Shown: positions 18,067 to 28,150 of the stretch, piece after piece
Numbering within the stretch: the first letter of the stretch is position 1
Layout of the letters: every line of letters starts with the position of its first letter
Assembly (NCBI RefSeq): GCF_003751225.1
Contig: NZ_RJKE01000001.1
Location: 8,680,001-8,744,000 of the forward strand
Length of the DNA: 64,000 bases
DNA from: Actinocorallia herbida
Lineage (GTDB): Bacteria; Actinomycetota; Actinomycetes; Streptosporangiales; Streptosporangiaceae
Direction: 5' to 3'
The notes under the pieces: generated by a model
Seen by the model: the letters and a program-made list of their open reading frames with translations, nothing else
What the model was told of the DNA's origin: nothing
Databases searched by the model: none
Program-made: the position numbers and the translations under genes

Positions 18067-19384
18067 TTTCGACCTCCTTCTTCTCGGTCACGGATTCGGG
18101 TGCGGGCCGCGGGACGACGCCGTGGTAGTGCGGGGCGTCCAGCGGCGGGACGGGGAAGCCGCCCGCGAACGGGTCGGGCTTGACGGCTGTCCGCTTGCCG
18201 GATTCGGCGGGCTCGGCGGTCTTCGCGCCGGGCTTCTCGCGCTTGAGGATGTCGACCACGACCGAGACGCCGAACGCGATGGCCACCAGGACCGCGGCGC
18301 CGATGACGAAGCCGGTCGAGCTGTGGCCCTCGTTGCGGAGCGCGCGGAAGGTGGCGACGAGGAGGATCCAGCCGAGGGAGAACGGCATGAGGACCTTCCA
18401 GCCGAGCTTCATCAGCTGGTCGTAGCGGACCCGCGGCAGCGCCGCGCGCAGCCAGATGAAGAAGAAGATGAACATCCACATCTTCACCAGGAACCACAGG
18501 ATCGGCCACCAGCCCTCGTTCGCGCCGGCCCAGACCGTCGAGATCGGGGCGGGCGCCCGCCAGCCGCCGAGGAACAGCGTGGTGGCCAGCGCGGACAGGG
18601 TCGCCAGGTTGATGTACTCGGCGAGGAAGAACATCGCGAACTTCAGCGACGAGTACTCGGTGTGGAAGCCGCCGACGAGTTCGCCCTCGCCCTCGGGCAG
18701 GTCGAACGGGATGCGGTTGGACTCGCCCATCATCGTGATCACGTAGACCACGAACGACGGGAACAGCATCAGCGCGAACCAGCGGTCGTGCTGGGCGGCG
18801 ACGATGCCCGACGTGGAGAGCGTCCCGGCGAACAGGAACACCGCCACGAAGGACAGGCCCATCGCGATCTCGTAGGAGATGACCTGGGCGCTGGAGCGCA
18901 GCCCGCCGAGCAGCGAGTAGGGCGACATGGACGCCCAGCCCGCGAGCACGATCCCGTAGACGCCGATCGAGCTCATCGCCAGCACCAGGAGCACCGCGAC
19001 AGGCAGGTCGGTGCCCTGAAGCGGCGTCTTGTGGCCGAAGACCGAGACCATCGGGCCGAACGGGATGATGATGAAGGAGATGAACGCGGGGATCGCGGAG
19101 ATCACCGGCGCCGTCCAGAAGACGATCTTGTCGACCCCGGACGGGACGATGTCCTCCTTCAGCGCCAGCTTGACGCCGTCGGCGAGGCCCTGGAGGAGAC
19201 CGAACGGGCCGCACCGGTTCGGGCCGATGCGCAGCTGCATCCGGCCGATGATCCGGCGCTCCACCCACATCGACATCAGCACGGTGAGGACCAGGAAGAC
19301 GAAGATGGCGACGCACTTGCCGACCATCAGCCACCAGGGGTCCTTGCCGAAGTCGGCGAGGGTCGGGTAGGGGTAGCTGTCCAT
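18053..19384 (-). CDS. nuoH: NADH-quinone oxidoreductase subunit H
   Basis: A 443-residue membrane subunit lining the quinone channel. It shows [41 protein letters not shown] and [26 protein letters not shown], all diagnostic. About 80 C-terminal residues beyond the last helix (from VVDILKRE) form a hydrophilic tail rich in Pro and Lys that the E. coli protein lacks. It overlaps nuoG by one base and nuoI by 14. Confidence 0.97.
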   Translation of the reverse strand: MDSYPYPTLADFGKDPWWLMVGKCVAIFVFLVLTVLMSMWVERRIIGRMQLRIGPNRCGPFGLLQGLADGVKLALKEDIVPSGVDKIVFWTAPVISAIPAFISFIIIPFGPMVSVFGHKTPLQGTDLPVAVLLVLAMSSIGVYGIVLAGWASMSPYSLLGGLRSSAQVISYEIAMGLSFVAVFLFAGTLSTSGIVAAQHDRWFALMLFPSFVVYVITMMGESNRIPFDLPEGEGELVGGFHTEYSSLKFAMFFLAEYINLATLSALATTLFLGGWRAPAPISTVWAGANEGWWPILWFLVKMWMFIFFFIWLRAALPRVRYDQLMKLGWKVLMPFSLGWILLVATFRALRNEGHSSTGFVIGAAVLVAIAFGVSVVVDILKREKPGAKTAEPAESGKRTAVKPDPFAGGFPVPPLDAPHYHGVVPRPAPESVTEKKEVESGIH

Positions 19385-21783
19385 CAGCCGACGCCTCCGA
19401 TCTGCACGACGCTGCCGGAGGTGGCGCCGAGGTCGCGTGCGAGGTTGATCCCCGAGCTGTTGCCCGGCAGCCAGACGACGCCCTCGGGCAGGTCGTCGAT
19501 GACCAGCGGCACCGTGACGGCGCCGCGGTCGGTGGAGACCGTGACCAGGCCCTGGAGGCCGTTGGCCGCCGCGGTGGCGGCCGACATCCGGGCGACGACC
19601 GGACGGGCCGTGCCCTTCAGGTGCGGTTCGCCGTCCTGGAGCCTGCCGTCGTCGAGGAGCTGCCGCCAGGTGGCGAGCACGGCCTCCCCGTCACCGGGGG
19701 TGTAGGTGAACTCGGTCAGCGTGCCGGGGGCGCCGGACCGCTCACCGCGGTAGGAGCCCAGTTCGGCGAGCTCCCGCAGGGCCGCCGCGGAGTCCGGCAG
19801 GCCGAGGTGGAAGTCCAGCTCGTCGGCCAGCGCGCCGAGGACGGCGAGGTCGGTGAGCACGCCGGGCACCTTCAGCGCCGTCTCGAAGTGCCTGCCGCGA
19901 CCCTCCCAGTTGACGAAGGTGCCGGACTTCTCCGCGACCGCCGCGACCGGCAGCACCACGTCCGCGCGGTCGGTGACCGCGCTCGCGCGCTGCTCCAGGC
20001 TGACGATGAACGGGGTCTTGTCCAGCGCCGCGAGCGCGAACGCCGGGTCGGGCAGGTCGTAGGGGTCGACGCCGCCGACGACCAGCGCCTCGATGTCGCC
20101 CGCGTAGGCGGCGGCGAGGATGTGCGCGGTGTCGCGGCCCGGCGTGTCGGGCACGGAGCTGACGCCCCACACCCGGGCCACCTCGGCCCGCGCCTGCGGG
20201 TCGGTGAGCGGCCGTCCGATGGGCAGCAGGCCGGGCAGCAGCCCCGCCTCGACGGCGCCGCGCTCCCCGGCCCTGCGCGGGACCCAGGCGAGCTTCGCGC
20301 CGGTCGACTGGGCGAGCCGCACGGCCGCGCTCAGCGCGCCCGGCACCTCGGCGAGCCGTTCGCCGACGAGGATGACCGAGCCTTCCGCGGCGAGCTCCGC
20401 GGCGGCCTCGCCGGAGATGCTCAGCGCCTCCGGCTCACCGCCGGGACCCGCCTGGAGGAGCCGTCCGTTCAGCTTGGTGAGGCCCTTGGTGGCGAACGGC
20501 GCGATCGCCAGGACCTGCAATCCGTGCTTGCGGACGCCCTTGCGCAGCCGCAGGAAGATCGCGGCGGCCTCCTCCTCGGGCTCCAGCCCGGCCAGCAGGA
20601 CGACGGGCGCCTTCTCCAGCGCGGTGAAGGACACCTCGATCCCGTGCCCGGCGACGCCCCAGGCGAGGAAGTCGGCCTCCTCGGCGCTGTGCGGCCTGGC
20701 CCGGAAGTCCACGTCGTTCGTGCCGAGCGCGATCCTGGCGAACTTCGCGTACGCGTAGGAGTCCTCCAGCGTGAGGCGCCCGCCCGCGAGGACCGCGGCG
20801 CTCTTCCAGCCGAGCCCCTCGGCGGCGGCGCGCAGCGCCTCCGGCCAGGACGCGGGCTCGAGGACGCCGTCGGCGTTGCGGATCAGCGGGTACCGCAGCC
20901 GGTCGGGCTCGGTGGCGTAGGTGAAGGCCCACCGGCCCTTGTCGCAGTTCCACTCCTCGTTCACCTGCGGGTCGTCACCGGCGAGCCGCCGGGTGACCTT
21001 GCCGCGCCGGTGGTCGGTGCGCAGCGCACAGCCGGACGAGCAGTGCTCGCACACCGACGGGGTCGACACCAGGTCGAACGGCCGCGACCGGAACCGGTAG
21101 GCCGCGCCGGTGAGCGCGCCGACCGGGCAGATCTGCACGGTGTTGCCGGAGAAGTAGGAGGAGAACGGCTCGCCGTCGGCGGTGCCCACCTGCTCCTTGG
21201 CGCCCCGCTCGAACAGGTCGATGAACGGGTCGCCCGCGATCTGCTCGGAGAACCGGGTGCAGCGCGCGCACTGGATGCAGCGTTCGCGGTCGAGCAGCAC
21301 CTGCGACGACAGCGGCAGCGGCTTGGCGAAGGTGCGCTTGCGCTCGATGAACCGGGTCTCACCCCGCCCGTTGGACATCGCCTGGTTCTGCAGGGGGCAC
21401 TCGCCGCCCTTGTCGCAGACCGGGCAGTCCAGCGGATGGTTGATGAGCAGGAACTCCATCACGCCCTTCTGCGCCTTCTCGGCGACCGGGGACGTGAGCT
21501 GGGTGTTGACGACCATGCCGTCGGCGACCGGGATGGTGCAGGACGCCTGCGGCTTGGGGAAGCCCCGCCCGTTGCCGGCGTCGGGGATGTCCACCAGGCA
21601 CTGGCGGCAGGCCCCGATCGGGTCGAGCAGCGGGTGGTCGCAGAACCGGGGGATCTGCACGCCGAGCAGTTCGGCGGCCCGGATGACCAGCGTCCCCTTC
21701 GGGACGGAGATCTCGAAGCCGTCGATGGTGAGGGAGACGAGATCCTCTTGGGGAACGACGCCCGTCTCGGATGTCGCGGTCAT
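19384..21783 (-). CDS. nuoG: NADH-quinone oxidoreductase subunit G
   Basis: A 799-residue iron-sulfur subunit. The N-terminal [2Fe-2S] domain has [21 protein letters not shown], followed by [30 protein letters not shown] and [15 protein letters not shown] for the remaining clusters. The C-terminal two-thirds is the molybdopterin-oxidoreductase-like fold, catalytically inactive in Complex I. It abuts nuoF with no gap. Length is normal for actinobacteria. Confidence 0.96.
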   Translation of the reverse strand: MTATSETGVVPQEDLVSLTIDGFEISVPKGTLVIRAAELLGVQIPRFCDHPLLDPIGACRQCLVDIPDAGNGRGFPKPQASCTIPVADGMVVNTQLTSPVAEKAQKGVMEFLLINHPLDCPVCDKGGECPLQNQAMSNGRGETRFIERKRTFAKPLPLSSQVLLDRERCIQCARCTRFSEQIAGDPFIDLFERGAKEQVGTADGEPFSSYFSGNTVQICPVGALTGAAYRFRSRPFDLVSTPSVCEHCSSGCALRTDHRRGKVTRRLAGDDPQVNEEWNCDKGRWAFTYATEPDRLRYPLIRNADGVLEPASWPEALRAAAEGLGWKSAAVLAGGRLTLEDSYAYAKFARIALGTNDVDFRARPHSAEEADFLAWGVAGHGIEVSFTALEKAPVVLLAGLEPEEEAAAIFLRLRKGVRKHGLQVLAIAPFATKGLTKLNGRLLQAGPGGEPEALSISGEAAAELAAEGSVILVGERLAEVPGALSAAVRLAQSTGAKLAWVPRRAGERGAVEAGLLPGLLPIGRPLTDPQARAEVARVWGVSSVPDTPGRDTAHILAAAYAGDIEALVVGGVDPYDLPDPAFALAALDKTPFIVSLEQRASAVTDRADVVLPVAAVAEKSGTFVNWEGRGRHFETALKVPGVLTDLAVLGALADELDFHLGLPDSAAALRELAELGSYRGERSGAPGTLTEFTYTPGDGEAVLATWRQLLDDGRLQDGEPHLKGTARPVVARMSAATAAANGLQGLVTVSTDRGAVTVPLVIDDLPEGVVWLPGNSSGINLARDLGATSGSVVQIGGVG

Positions 21784-23076
21784 TTATGCGCCCCACTTCG
21801 TGGACTTGGCGGGGTCGAACGGGCACCCGCCGTGGGAGAAGTGCGCCAGGTACTCCTCGCGGAAGTACTTGATCGAGGAGTGGATCGGGCTCGTCGCACC
21901 GTCGCCGAGTGCGCAGAAGGACCGGCCGAGGATGTTGTCGGCGATGTCGTTCATCGTCGACAGGTCCTCTTCGGTGCCCTGCCCGGCGTCCAGCCGCTTG
22001 AGCATCTGCTTGAGCCAGTAGGTGCCCTCGCGGCACGGCGTGCACTTGCCGCAGGACTCGTGCGCGTAGAAGTCGGTCCAGCGCGAGACCGCCCGCACCA
22101 CGCACGTGGTCTCGTCGAAGATCTGGAGCGCGCGGGTGCCGAGCATCGACCCCGCCGCGCCCACCGACTCGAAGTCGAGCGGGACGTCCAGGTGCTCGGC
22201 GGTGAAGATGGGCGTGGAGGAGCCGCCGGGGGTCCAGAACTTGAGTTCGTGGCCCTCCCGGATGCCGCCCGCCATCTCCAGCAGCTCGCGCAGCGTGATC
22301 CCGAGCGGCGCCTCGTACTGGCCGGGCCGGGTGACGTGCCCCGAGAGCGAGAAGATGCCGAAGCCCTTCGACTTCTCGGTGCCCATCGAGCCGAACCAGT
22401 CGGCGCCCTTTCCGACGATCGAGGGAACCGAAGCGATCGACTCGACGTTGTTCACGACGGTGGGTCCGCCGTAGAGGCCCGCCACCGCGGGGAAGGGCGG
22501 CTTGAGCCGCGGCTGCCCGCGGAAGCCCTCCAACGAGTCGAGCAGCGCGGTCTCCTCACCGCAGATGTACGCGCCCGCCCCGGCGTGGACCACCAGGTCG
22601 AGGTCGTACCCCGACCCGAGGATGTCCTTGCCGAGGTAACCGGCCTCGTACGCCTCGGCGACCGCCTGCTGGAGCCGCCTGATGACGTGCAGGACCTCAC
22701 CGCGCACATAGATGAACGCCTGGTGCGCGCCGATCGCGAAGGAGCTGATGATCACGCCCTCGACCAGTACGTGCGGGTTGGCGAGCATGAGCGGGATGTC
22801 CTTGCAGGTCCCCGGCTCGGACTCGTCGGCGTTGACCACCAGGTAGGTGGGTTTACCGGTGCCCTGCGCGAGGAATCCCCACTTCATGCCGGTGGGGAAT
22901 CCGGCGCCGCCCCGGCCGCGCAGGCCGGAGTCCTTGACCGCCTGGACGATCGCGGACGGCTCCATGCCCAGGGCCGTGCGCAGGGAGGAGTAGCCGCCTT
23001 CCCGCTCGTAGCCCGCGCGGGTGAAGGAGTCCGCCTGGTCCCAGTGCTTCGTGAGCACGGGGGTGAGTGTCGTCAT
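21784..23076 (-). CDS. nuoF: NADH-quinone oxidoreductase subunit F (NADH/FMN subunit)
   Basis: A 430-residue subunit that oxidises NADH. It has the NADH site GLRGRGGAGFPTGMKW, the FMN site GAGAYICGEETALLDSLEG and the N3 cluster motif ESCGKCTPCREG with a later Cys. The start [14 protein letters not shown] at 23076 overlaps the nuoE stop (ATGA), which fixes it against the longer open frame. Confidence 0.97.
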   Translation of the reverse strand: MTTLTPVLTKHWDQADSFTRAGYEREGGYSSLRTALGMEPSAIVQAVKDSGLRGRGGAGFPTGMKWGFLAQGTGKPTYLVVNADESEPGTCKDIPLMLANPHVLVEGVIISSFAIGAHQAFIYVRGEVLHVIRRLQQAVAEAYEAGYLGKDILGSGYDLDLVVHAGAGAYICGEETALLDSLEGFRGQPRLKPPFPAVAGLYGGPTVVNNVESIASVPSIVGKGADWFGSMGTEKSKGFGIFSLSGHVTRPGQYEAPLGITLRELLEMAGGIREGHELKFWTPGGSSTPIFTAEHLDVPLDFESVGAAGSMLGTRALQIFDETTCVVRAVSRWTDFYAHESCGKCTPCREGTYWLKQMLKRLDAGQGTEEDLSTMNDIADNILGRSFCALGDGATSPIHSSIKYFREEYLAHFSHGGCPFDPAKSTKWGA

Positions 23077-23768
23077 GGCGCCTCCCAGCCCTTCTCCTTG
23101 GCCAGCTCGAGGCCGACGAGGGATTCCGGGCCCGCCTGGACGCCCTCTGCGGCGCGTCCGTCGTTGAAGCCGGCGAGCACCCGGGACGCCTCCTTGAACG
23201 TGCAGATGCCGTCCGCGCCGCGGGTCGGCGGCACGGGACGGCCCGCGCGCAGGTCGTCGACGAGCTGCTTGGCCGACTCGGGGGTCTGGTTGTCGTAGAA
23301 CTCCCAGTTGACCATCATCACCGGCGCGAAGTCGCAGGCGGCGTTGCACTCCAGCCGCTCCAGCGACACCTTGCCGTCATCGGTGACCTCGTCATGGCCG
23401 ACGCCGACGTGCTCGTTGAGCGCCGCCCAGATCTCGTCGCCGCCGAGCACCGCGCACAGCGTGTTGATGCACACGCCGACGTGGTAGTCGCCCATCGGGC
23501 GGCGCTTGTACTGGGTGTAGAACGTCGCCACACCGGTCACCTGGGCCGGGGTGATGTCGAGCATGGTGGCGCAGAACTCGACACCCGCCCTGGTCACGCA
23601 CCCGTCGACGGACTGCACGAGGTGCAGCATCGGCAGCAGCGCGCTGCGCGTCTTGGGGTACTTGGCGATGATCTCCTTGGCGTCCTGCTCCAGGCGCTGC
23701 CTGGTCTCCACGTCGTACGGGGAGCCCTCGGGGAAATGCCCCGTGAAGCCGACAGGGACCGCACTCAT
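23073..23768 (-). CDS. nuoE: NADH-quinone oxidoreductase subunit E
   Basis: A 231-residue thioredoxin-fold subunit carrying the [2Fe-2S] cluster N1a. The ligands are in [15 protein letters not shown] and [16 protein letters not shown]. The ATG at 23768 ([15 protein letters not shown]) overlaps the nuoD stop by four bases. A C-terminal extension of about 40 residues ([15 protein letters not shown]...) goes beyond the E. coli length. Confidence 0.96.
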   Translation of the reverse strand: MSAVPVGFTGHFPEGSPYDVETRQRLEQDAKEIIAKYPKTRSALLPMLHLVQSVDGCVTRAGVEFCATMLDITPAQVTGVATFYTQYKRRPMGDYHVGVCINTLCAVLGGDEIWAALNEHVGVGHDEVTDDGKVSLERLECNAACDFAPVMMVNWEFYDNQTPESAKQLVDDLRAGRPVPPTRGADGICTFKEASRVLAGFNDGRAAEGVQAGPESLVGLELAKEKGWEAP

Positions 23769-25123
23769 CGGTCGACACCTCCCATCACGGGGTCGATGGA
23801 CGCGACCGCGGCGATGACATCGGCGACGTAGCCGCCCTCGCACATCGCGGCGGTGGCCTGAAGGTTGACGAAGGACGGCTCGCGGAAGTGCACCCGGTAG
23901 GGGCGCGTGCCCCCGTCGGACACCACGTGCGCGCCGAGCTCGCCGCGCGGCGACTCCACCGCGGCGTACACCTGCCCGGCGGGCACCCGGAAGCCCTCGG
24001 TCACCAGCTTGAAGTGGTGGATCAGCGCCTCCATGGACTCGCCCATGATGTGCCCGATGTGGGCGGGCGAGTTGCCCATGCCGTCGGTGCCGATCGCGAG
24101 CTGCGCGGGCCAGCCGATCTTCTTGTCCTCGATCATCACCGGCCCGTCCTTGGCCGAGCCCTTGGTGAGCCGCTCGACGCACTGCTCGACGATCTTGAGC
24201 GACTCCTCCATCTCGGCCATCCGGACGAGATAGCGGCCGTACACGTCGGCGCTCTCCTGGGTGTGCACCTGGAAGTCGTACGTCTCGTAGCCGCAGTAAG
24301 GCTGCGTCTTTCGCAGGTCCCACGGAAGACCTGCGCTGCGCAGCATCGGGCCGGTGACGCCGAGGGCCATGCAGCCCGTCAGGTCCAGGTAGGCCACGTC
24401 CTTGGTCCTGGCCAGGTAGACCGGGTTCGCGTCGAGCAGCTTGCGCAGGGTCCGGAACCGCTCGGGCATGCGCTCCAGGTAGGCGCGCAGCTTCGCGATC
24501 GCGGCGGGGCCGACGTCCTGGGCGACGCCGCCCGGCCGGATGTAGGCCATGTTCATGCGCAGGCCGCAGATCTCCTCGAACAGGTCGAGGGTGTACTCGC
24601 GCTCGACGAACCCGTTCAGCATGACCGTCGTCGCGCCGAGTTCGAGACCGAACGTGGCGATCGCGACGAGGTGCGAGGAGATCCTGTTGAGCTCCATCAT
24701 CATCACGCGGATGACATTGGCCCGCTCGGGGATGCGGTCGGTGACGCCGAGCAGCTTCTCCACCGCGAGGCAGTACGCCGTCTCGTTGAACAGGGGCGCC
24801 AGGTAGTCCATCCGGGTGCAGAACGTGGTGCCCTGCGTCCAGGTGCGGAACTCCATGTTCTTCTCGATGCCGGTGTGCAGGTAGCCGATGCCCACCCGCA
24901 CCTCGTCGACGGACTCGCCGTCGAGGGTGAGGATGAGCCGGAGCACGCCGTGCGTCGAGGGGTGCTGCGGCCCCATGTTGATGACGAGGCGCTCGTCGTC
25001 TGCGGCGTCCTTCGCCCCGGCGACGACGTCGTCCCAGTCCTGCCCGGCGAGGTTGAAGACCTTGCCCTCGGCCGTCCCGTCGTCGGTCGCGCCCGCCTGG
25101 TAGGCGTCATACGTGGTGGTCAT
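23765..25123 (-). CDS. nuoD: NADH-quinone oxidoreductase subunit D
   Basis: A 452-residue subunit homologous to the hydrogenase large subunit; with NuoB it forms the quinone-binding cavity. Typical stretches are [15 protein letters not shown] (with the conserved His near the quinone), [33 protein letters not shown] and [16 protein letters not shown]. The start [15 protein letters not shown] at 25123 overlaps nuoC by four bases. Confidence 0.97.
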   Translation of the reverse strand: MTTTYDAYQAGATDDGTAEGKVFNLAGQDWDDVVAGAKDAADDERLVINMGPQHPSTHGVLRLILTLDGESVDEVRVGIGYLHTGIEKNMEFRTWTQGTTFCTRMDYLAPLFNETAYCLAVEKLLGVTDRIPERANVIRVMMMELNRISSHLVAIATFGLELGATTVMLNGFVEREYTLDLFEEICGLRMNMAYIRPGGVAQDVGPAAIAKLRAYLERMPERFRTLRKLLDANPVYLARTKDVAYLDLTGCMALGVTGPMLRSAGLPWDLRKTQPYCGYETYDFQVHTQESADVYGRYLVRMAEMEESLKIVEQCVERLTKGSAKDGPVMIEDKKIGWPAQLAIGTDGMGNSPAHIGHIMGESMEALIHHFKLVTEGFRVPAGQVYAAVESPRGELGAHVVSDGGTRPYRVHFREPSFVNLQATAAMCEGGYVADVIAAVASIDPVMGGVDR

Positions 25124-25761
25124 GAGTACGACCTCCGCTCGTCCGGCGGCGGGATCTCCGCGCCGCGGTACTCGACGGGGATGCCGCCGAGGGGGTAGTC
25201 CTTGCGCTGCGGGTGCCCGATCCAGTCGTCCGGCATCTCGATCCGGGTCAGCGCGGGGTGGCCGTCGAAGATGATGCCGAAGAAGTCCCAGGTCTCGCGC
25301 TCGTGCCAGTCGGCGGTCGGGTAGACGCCGACGAGCGACGGCACGTGCGGGTCGGCGTCGGGGATCGCCACCTCCAGCCGGACACGCCGGTTGTGCGTCA
25401 TCGAGAGCAGGTGGTAGACCGCGTGCAGCTCCCGCCCCTCTTCCGAGGGGTAGTGCACGCCCGAGACGCCGGAGAGCAGTTCGAACCGAAGCTCGGGGTC
25501 GTCGCGCAGCACCGCGGCCACCTCGGCGATCCGCTCGCGCTTGATGAAGAACGTCAGCTCGTCCCGGTCGACGACGGTCCACTCGACCGCGTCACCGAAG
25601 CCGGACCGCTCCAGGTGGTCGGCGACGTCGTCGAAGTAACCGCCGTAGGGGCGCGGCGACGAGGCCGCGGCGGGCCGCTGGACGACGAGGCGGCCGAACC
25701 CGGAGGTGTCGCCGGTGGTGTTGGCGCCGAACATGCCGTGGCGCTCGTTCGACTCGCTCAT
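25120..25761 (-). CDS. nuoC: NADH-quinone oxidoreductase subunit C
   Basis: A 213-residue peripheral-arm subunit. The core [18 protein letters not shown], then [23 protein letters not shown] and [22 protein letters not shown] is the NuoC signature. It is a separate gene rather than fused to nuoD. The ATG at 25761 overlaps the nuoB stop, so the longer frame upstream is rejected. Confidence 0.97.
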   Translation of the reverse strand: MSESNERHGMFGANTTGDTSGFGRLVVQRPAAASSPRPYGGYFDDVADHLERSGFGDAVEWTVVDRDELTFFIKRERIAEVAAVLRDDPELRFELLSGVSGVHYPSEEGRELHAVYHLLSMTHNRRVRLEVAIPDADPHVPSLVGVYPTADWHERETWDFFGIIFDGHPALTRIEMPDDWIGHPQRKDYPLGGIPVEYRGAEIPPPDERRSYS

Positions 25762-26312
25762 GAGCGCGCTCCGGACTGACCGAGCAGCGGCAACTGCCGC
25801 AGCTTCGCCTTCTCCAGTTCCTGGATCTGCCGTTCGCGCTGCACACCGAGCTTGGTGTTCTGCATCTTGTCGTGCAGTTTCAGGATGGCGTCGAGCAGCA
25901 TCTCCGGACGCGGGGGGCATCCGGGCAGGTAGATGTCCACTGGTACGATGTGGTCGACGCCCTGGACGATCGCATAGTTGTTGAACATGCCGCCGGACGA
26001 GGCGCAGACCCCCATGGCGATGACCCACTTCGGTTCGGTCATCTGGTCATAGACCTGCCGCAGCACGGGAGCCATCTTCTGGCTCACCCGCCCCGCGACG
26101 ATCATCAGGTCGGCCTGTCTCGGTGTGGCCGCCGCGCGCTCCATGCCCCAGCGGGACATGTCATGCCTGGGGTCGCCGGTCGCCATCAGCTCGATGGCGC
26201 AACAGGCGAGGCCGAACGTCGCGGGCCAGGTGGAGCTGCGCCGGGCCCAGCCGGCCACTTGTTCAACGGTACTGAGCAGGAATCCGCTCGGGAGTTTCTC
26301 TTCAAGACCCAT
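25758..26312 (-). CDS. nuoB: NADH-quinone oxidoreductase subunit B
   Basis: A 184-residue subunit carrying cluster N2, the last electron carrier before quinone. It has [15 protein letters not shown] with the tandem cysteines, [19 protein letters not shown] and [11 protein letters not shown]-type Cys ([17 protein letters not shown]). It starts six bases after nuoA. Confidence 0.97.
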   Translation of the reverse strand: MGLEEKLPSGFLLSTVEQVAGWARRSSTWPATFGLACCAIELMATGDPRHDMSRWGMERAAATPRQADLMIVAGRVSQKMAPVLRQVYDQMTEPKWVIAMGVCASSGGMFNNYAIVQGVDHIVPVDIYLPGCPPRPEMLLDAILKLHDKMQNTKLGVQRERQIQELEKAKLRQLPLLGQSGARS

Positions 26313-26318
26313 GGTGAA

Positions 26319-26678
26319 TCAGTCCCACTCCAGGCCGCCGCGGCGCCACACGTAGGCGTACGCGACGAGGACGGTGACGATGAACAGCACCATTTCGACA
26401 AGACCGAAGAGCCCGAGGCGGTCGAACGAGGCCGCCCAGGGGTACAAGAAGATGATCTCGATGTCGAAGACGATGAAGAGCATCGCCGTGAGGTAGTACT
26501 TCACGGGGAATCGGCCGCCGCCGACGGGTTGCGGCGTCGGTTCGATCCCACATTCGTAGGATTCGAGTTTGGCCCTGTTCCAGCGTTTCGGGCCGGTGAA
26601 TGCCGCCATGATCACCGAGCCGACGGCGAAGGCCGCCGCCAGCGCCCCGAGCACGAGGATCGGCAAGTAGAGGTCCAC
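26319..26678 (-). CDS. nuoA: NADH-quinone oxidoreductase subunit A
   Basis: A 119-residue, three-helix subunit. GTG 26678 (VDLYLPILVLGALAAAFAV) gives the normal family length and follows a GAGGGGGG stretch; the longer frame to 26711 adds residues not expected. KLESYECGIEPTPQP and KYYLTAMLFIVFDIEIIFLYP are diagnostic. It is the first gene of a 14-gene operon in canonical order A-N. The 119 bases upstream hold a palindrome-rich region that is the likely nuo promoter. Confidence 0.96.
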   Translation of the reverse strand: MDLYLPILVLGALAAAFAVGSVIMAAFTGPKRWNRAKLESYECGIEPTPQPVGGGRFPVKYYLTAMLFIVFDIEIIFLYPWAASFDRLGLFGLVEMVLFIVTVLVAYAYVWRRGGLEWD

Positions 26679-26702
26679 GGGATCACACACCCCCCTCAGA
26701 GT

Positions 26703-26727
26703 TCGTGACACATCTCACCGTTGTGAG
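26703..26727 (-). promoter_or_regulatory. Palindromic operator candidates in the nuo promoter region
   Basis: Two overlapping symmetric elements lie 25-49 bases upstream of the nuoA start. GTGAC-ACAT-CTCAC (26705-26718) keeps the GTGA-N6-TCAC spacing of Rex operators but is degenerate overall (about 9 of 14 half-site bases). CTCAC-CGTT-GTGAG (26714-26727) is a perfect short palindrome. Nuo operons are Rex targets in Streptomyces, so the first could be a weak Rex site. Confidence 0.35.
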
Positions 26728-26797
26728 CTGCATCATCCTAGTGAGAACGCGCATTGGTCCGTACCAGTGGGGTTTCAGTTGTTCTGGGCGGAAGAGG

Positions 26798-28048
26798 TCA
26801 GGCCGACGGGGCTATCCGGGTCATCGCGTTGATGATCCGGTCCATCGCGTCTCCCCCGCGCGGGTCGGTGAGATTGGCCAGGAGCTTCAGCGTGAACCGC
26901 ATCAGCGTCGGGTGGGGCAGCCCGTGCCGGGTGGCGAACTTCATCACCCGCGGGTCGCCGATGGCATTCACGAACACGCGCCCGATCGTGAAGTACCCCC
27001 CGTGCTCCTCCTTGAGGATGCGCGGGTACTCGTACAGCGCCCGTTCCCGCTGTGCGGCGGTCGGCCTGGCCAGCGCCTGCACGATGATGTCGGCGGCCAG
27101 GTGGCCGGACTCCATCGCGTAGTCGATGCCCTCGCCGTTGAACGGGTTGATCATTCCTCCGGCGTCGCCCACCAGGAGCAGGCCCCGGGAGTAGTGCGGC
27201 TGCCGGTTGAAGCCCATCGGCAGCGCCGCGCCGCGCACCGGACCTGTCGCGTGGGCCTCGTCGAACTGCCACTCTTCGGGCATTCCGGCGGTCCAGCGGC
27301 GGAGCATGTCGCGGTAGTCGGTGTTCTGGAACGACTTCGAGGTGTTAAGCAGGCCGAGCCCGACGTTGGAGGTGCCGTTCCCGCACCCGAAGACCCAGCC
27401 GTAGCCCGGGAGCAGCTTCTCGCCGTCCCACAGTTCGAGCCACGACTCCAGGTAGTCGTCGTCGTGGCGGGGCGTCTCGAAGTAGCGCCGGACGGCCACG
27501 CCCATGGGCCGGTCCTCGCGCTTGCGGATCCCGAGCGCGGTCGCGAGCCGGGCGGAGTTGCCGTCCGCGGCGACGACCAGGTGCGCGCGGAACTCGCGGC
27601 CGTCCTTGGTGCGCACGCCCACGACGCGGTCGCTGCGCTCGTCGATCACGGGCTCGGTGACGGTGGTGCCCTGCATCAGGGTGGCGCCGGCCTTGACGGC
27701 GTGCTCGGCGAGCAGCGCGTCGAGGTCCATGCGGGGGCGCACGAGGCCGAAGTCGGGGAAGGTCGCCAACTCGGGCCAGGGCAGCTCGATCTTGACGCCG
27801 CCGCCGAAGATGCGCAGGCCCTTGTTCCTGATCCACCCCGGGGCGTTGATGTCGACGCCCATCGCGATCAGTTGCCGGACGGCGCGGGGGGTGAGCCCGT
27901 CACCGCAGATCTTGTCCCGAGGGAAGGTCGCCTTCTCCAGCAGGAGGACTTTCAGACCCGTCTGCGCGAGGTAGTACGCCGTGGTCGAGCCGGCGGGACC
28001 GGCTCCCACGACGATGACATCCGCGGCTTCGGGGGAGTGCTCGCTCAA
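26798..28048 (-). CDS. menJ: Menaquinone isoprenoid-tail reductase (geranylgeranyl reductase family)
   Basis: An FAD-dependent reductase of the geranylgeranyl reductase family: DVIVVGAGPAGSTTAYYLAQ dinucleotide-binding motif, KATFPRDKICGDGLTPRAV, and VGDAGGMINPFNGEGIDYAM for FAD. M. tuberculosis MenJ (Rv0561c) saturates one double bond of the menaquinone side chain; the ubiE neighbour matches that context. I choose the TTG at 28048 (416 residues) because AAGAAGG lies seven bases upstream. The longer frame starting at GTG 28096 begins inside a perfect Rex-type operator, adds a low-value lead (KLFTNALERSEEGRQ) and has no ribosome-binding site. Likely regulated by Rex. Confidence 0.85.
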   Translation of the reverse strand: MSEHSPEAADVIVVGAGPAGSTTAYYLAQTGLKVLLLEKATFPRDKICGDGLTPRAVRQLIAMGVDINAPGWIRNKGLRIFGGGVKIELPWPELATFPDFGLVRPRMDLDALLAEHAVKAGATLMQGTTVTEPVIDERSDRVVGVRTKDGREFRAHLVVAADGNSARLATALGIRKREDRPMGVAVRRYFETPRHDDDYLESWLELWDGEKLLPGYGWVFGCGNGTSNVGLGLLNTSKSFQNTDYRDMLRRWTAGMPEEWQFDEAHATGPVRGAALPMGFNRQPHYSRGLLLVGDAGGMINPFNGEGIDYAMESGHLAADIIVQALARPTAAQRERALYEYPRILKEEHGGYFTIGRVFVNAIGDPRVMKFATRHGLPHPTLMRFTLKLLANLTDPRGGDAMDRIINAMTRIAPSA

Positions 28049-28078
28049 CTGCCGACCTTCTTCGCTCCGCTCAAGTGC

Positions 28079-28100
28079 GTTTGTGAACAACTTCACAAAC
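28079..28100 (-). promoter_or_regulatory. Rex operator, perfect consensus, in front of menJ
   Basis: A perfect palindrome with nine-base arms: GTTTGTGAA-N4-TTCACAAAC. Its inner 18 bases (28081-28098) match the Streptomyces/Gram-positive Rex operator TTGTGAA-N4-TTCACAA at all 14 specified positions. It lies 31-52 bases upstream of the proposed TTG start of menJ. rex itself is encoded at 46142-46891. No other perfect copy was noticed in the window. Confidence 0.8.
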
Positions 28101-28150
28101 TCTCTTGATGCTCACGCTACACCCAGCGTGCTCGCGAGCGGCAGAGGAGG

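Noticed and set aside
10355-26790. Very long plus-strand reading frames opposite the nuo operon (up to 1225 codons)
   Set aside because: They are antisense shadows of high-GC genes. Their translations are Arg/Gly/Pro/Glu/His-rich without domain motifs, while the minus strand encodes complete, motif-bearing Complex I subunits.
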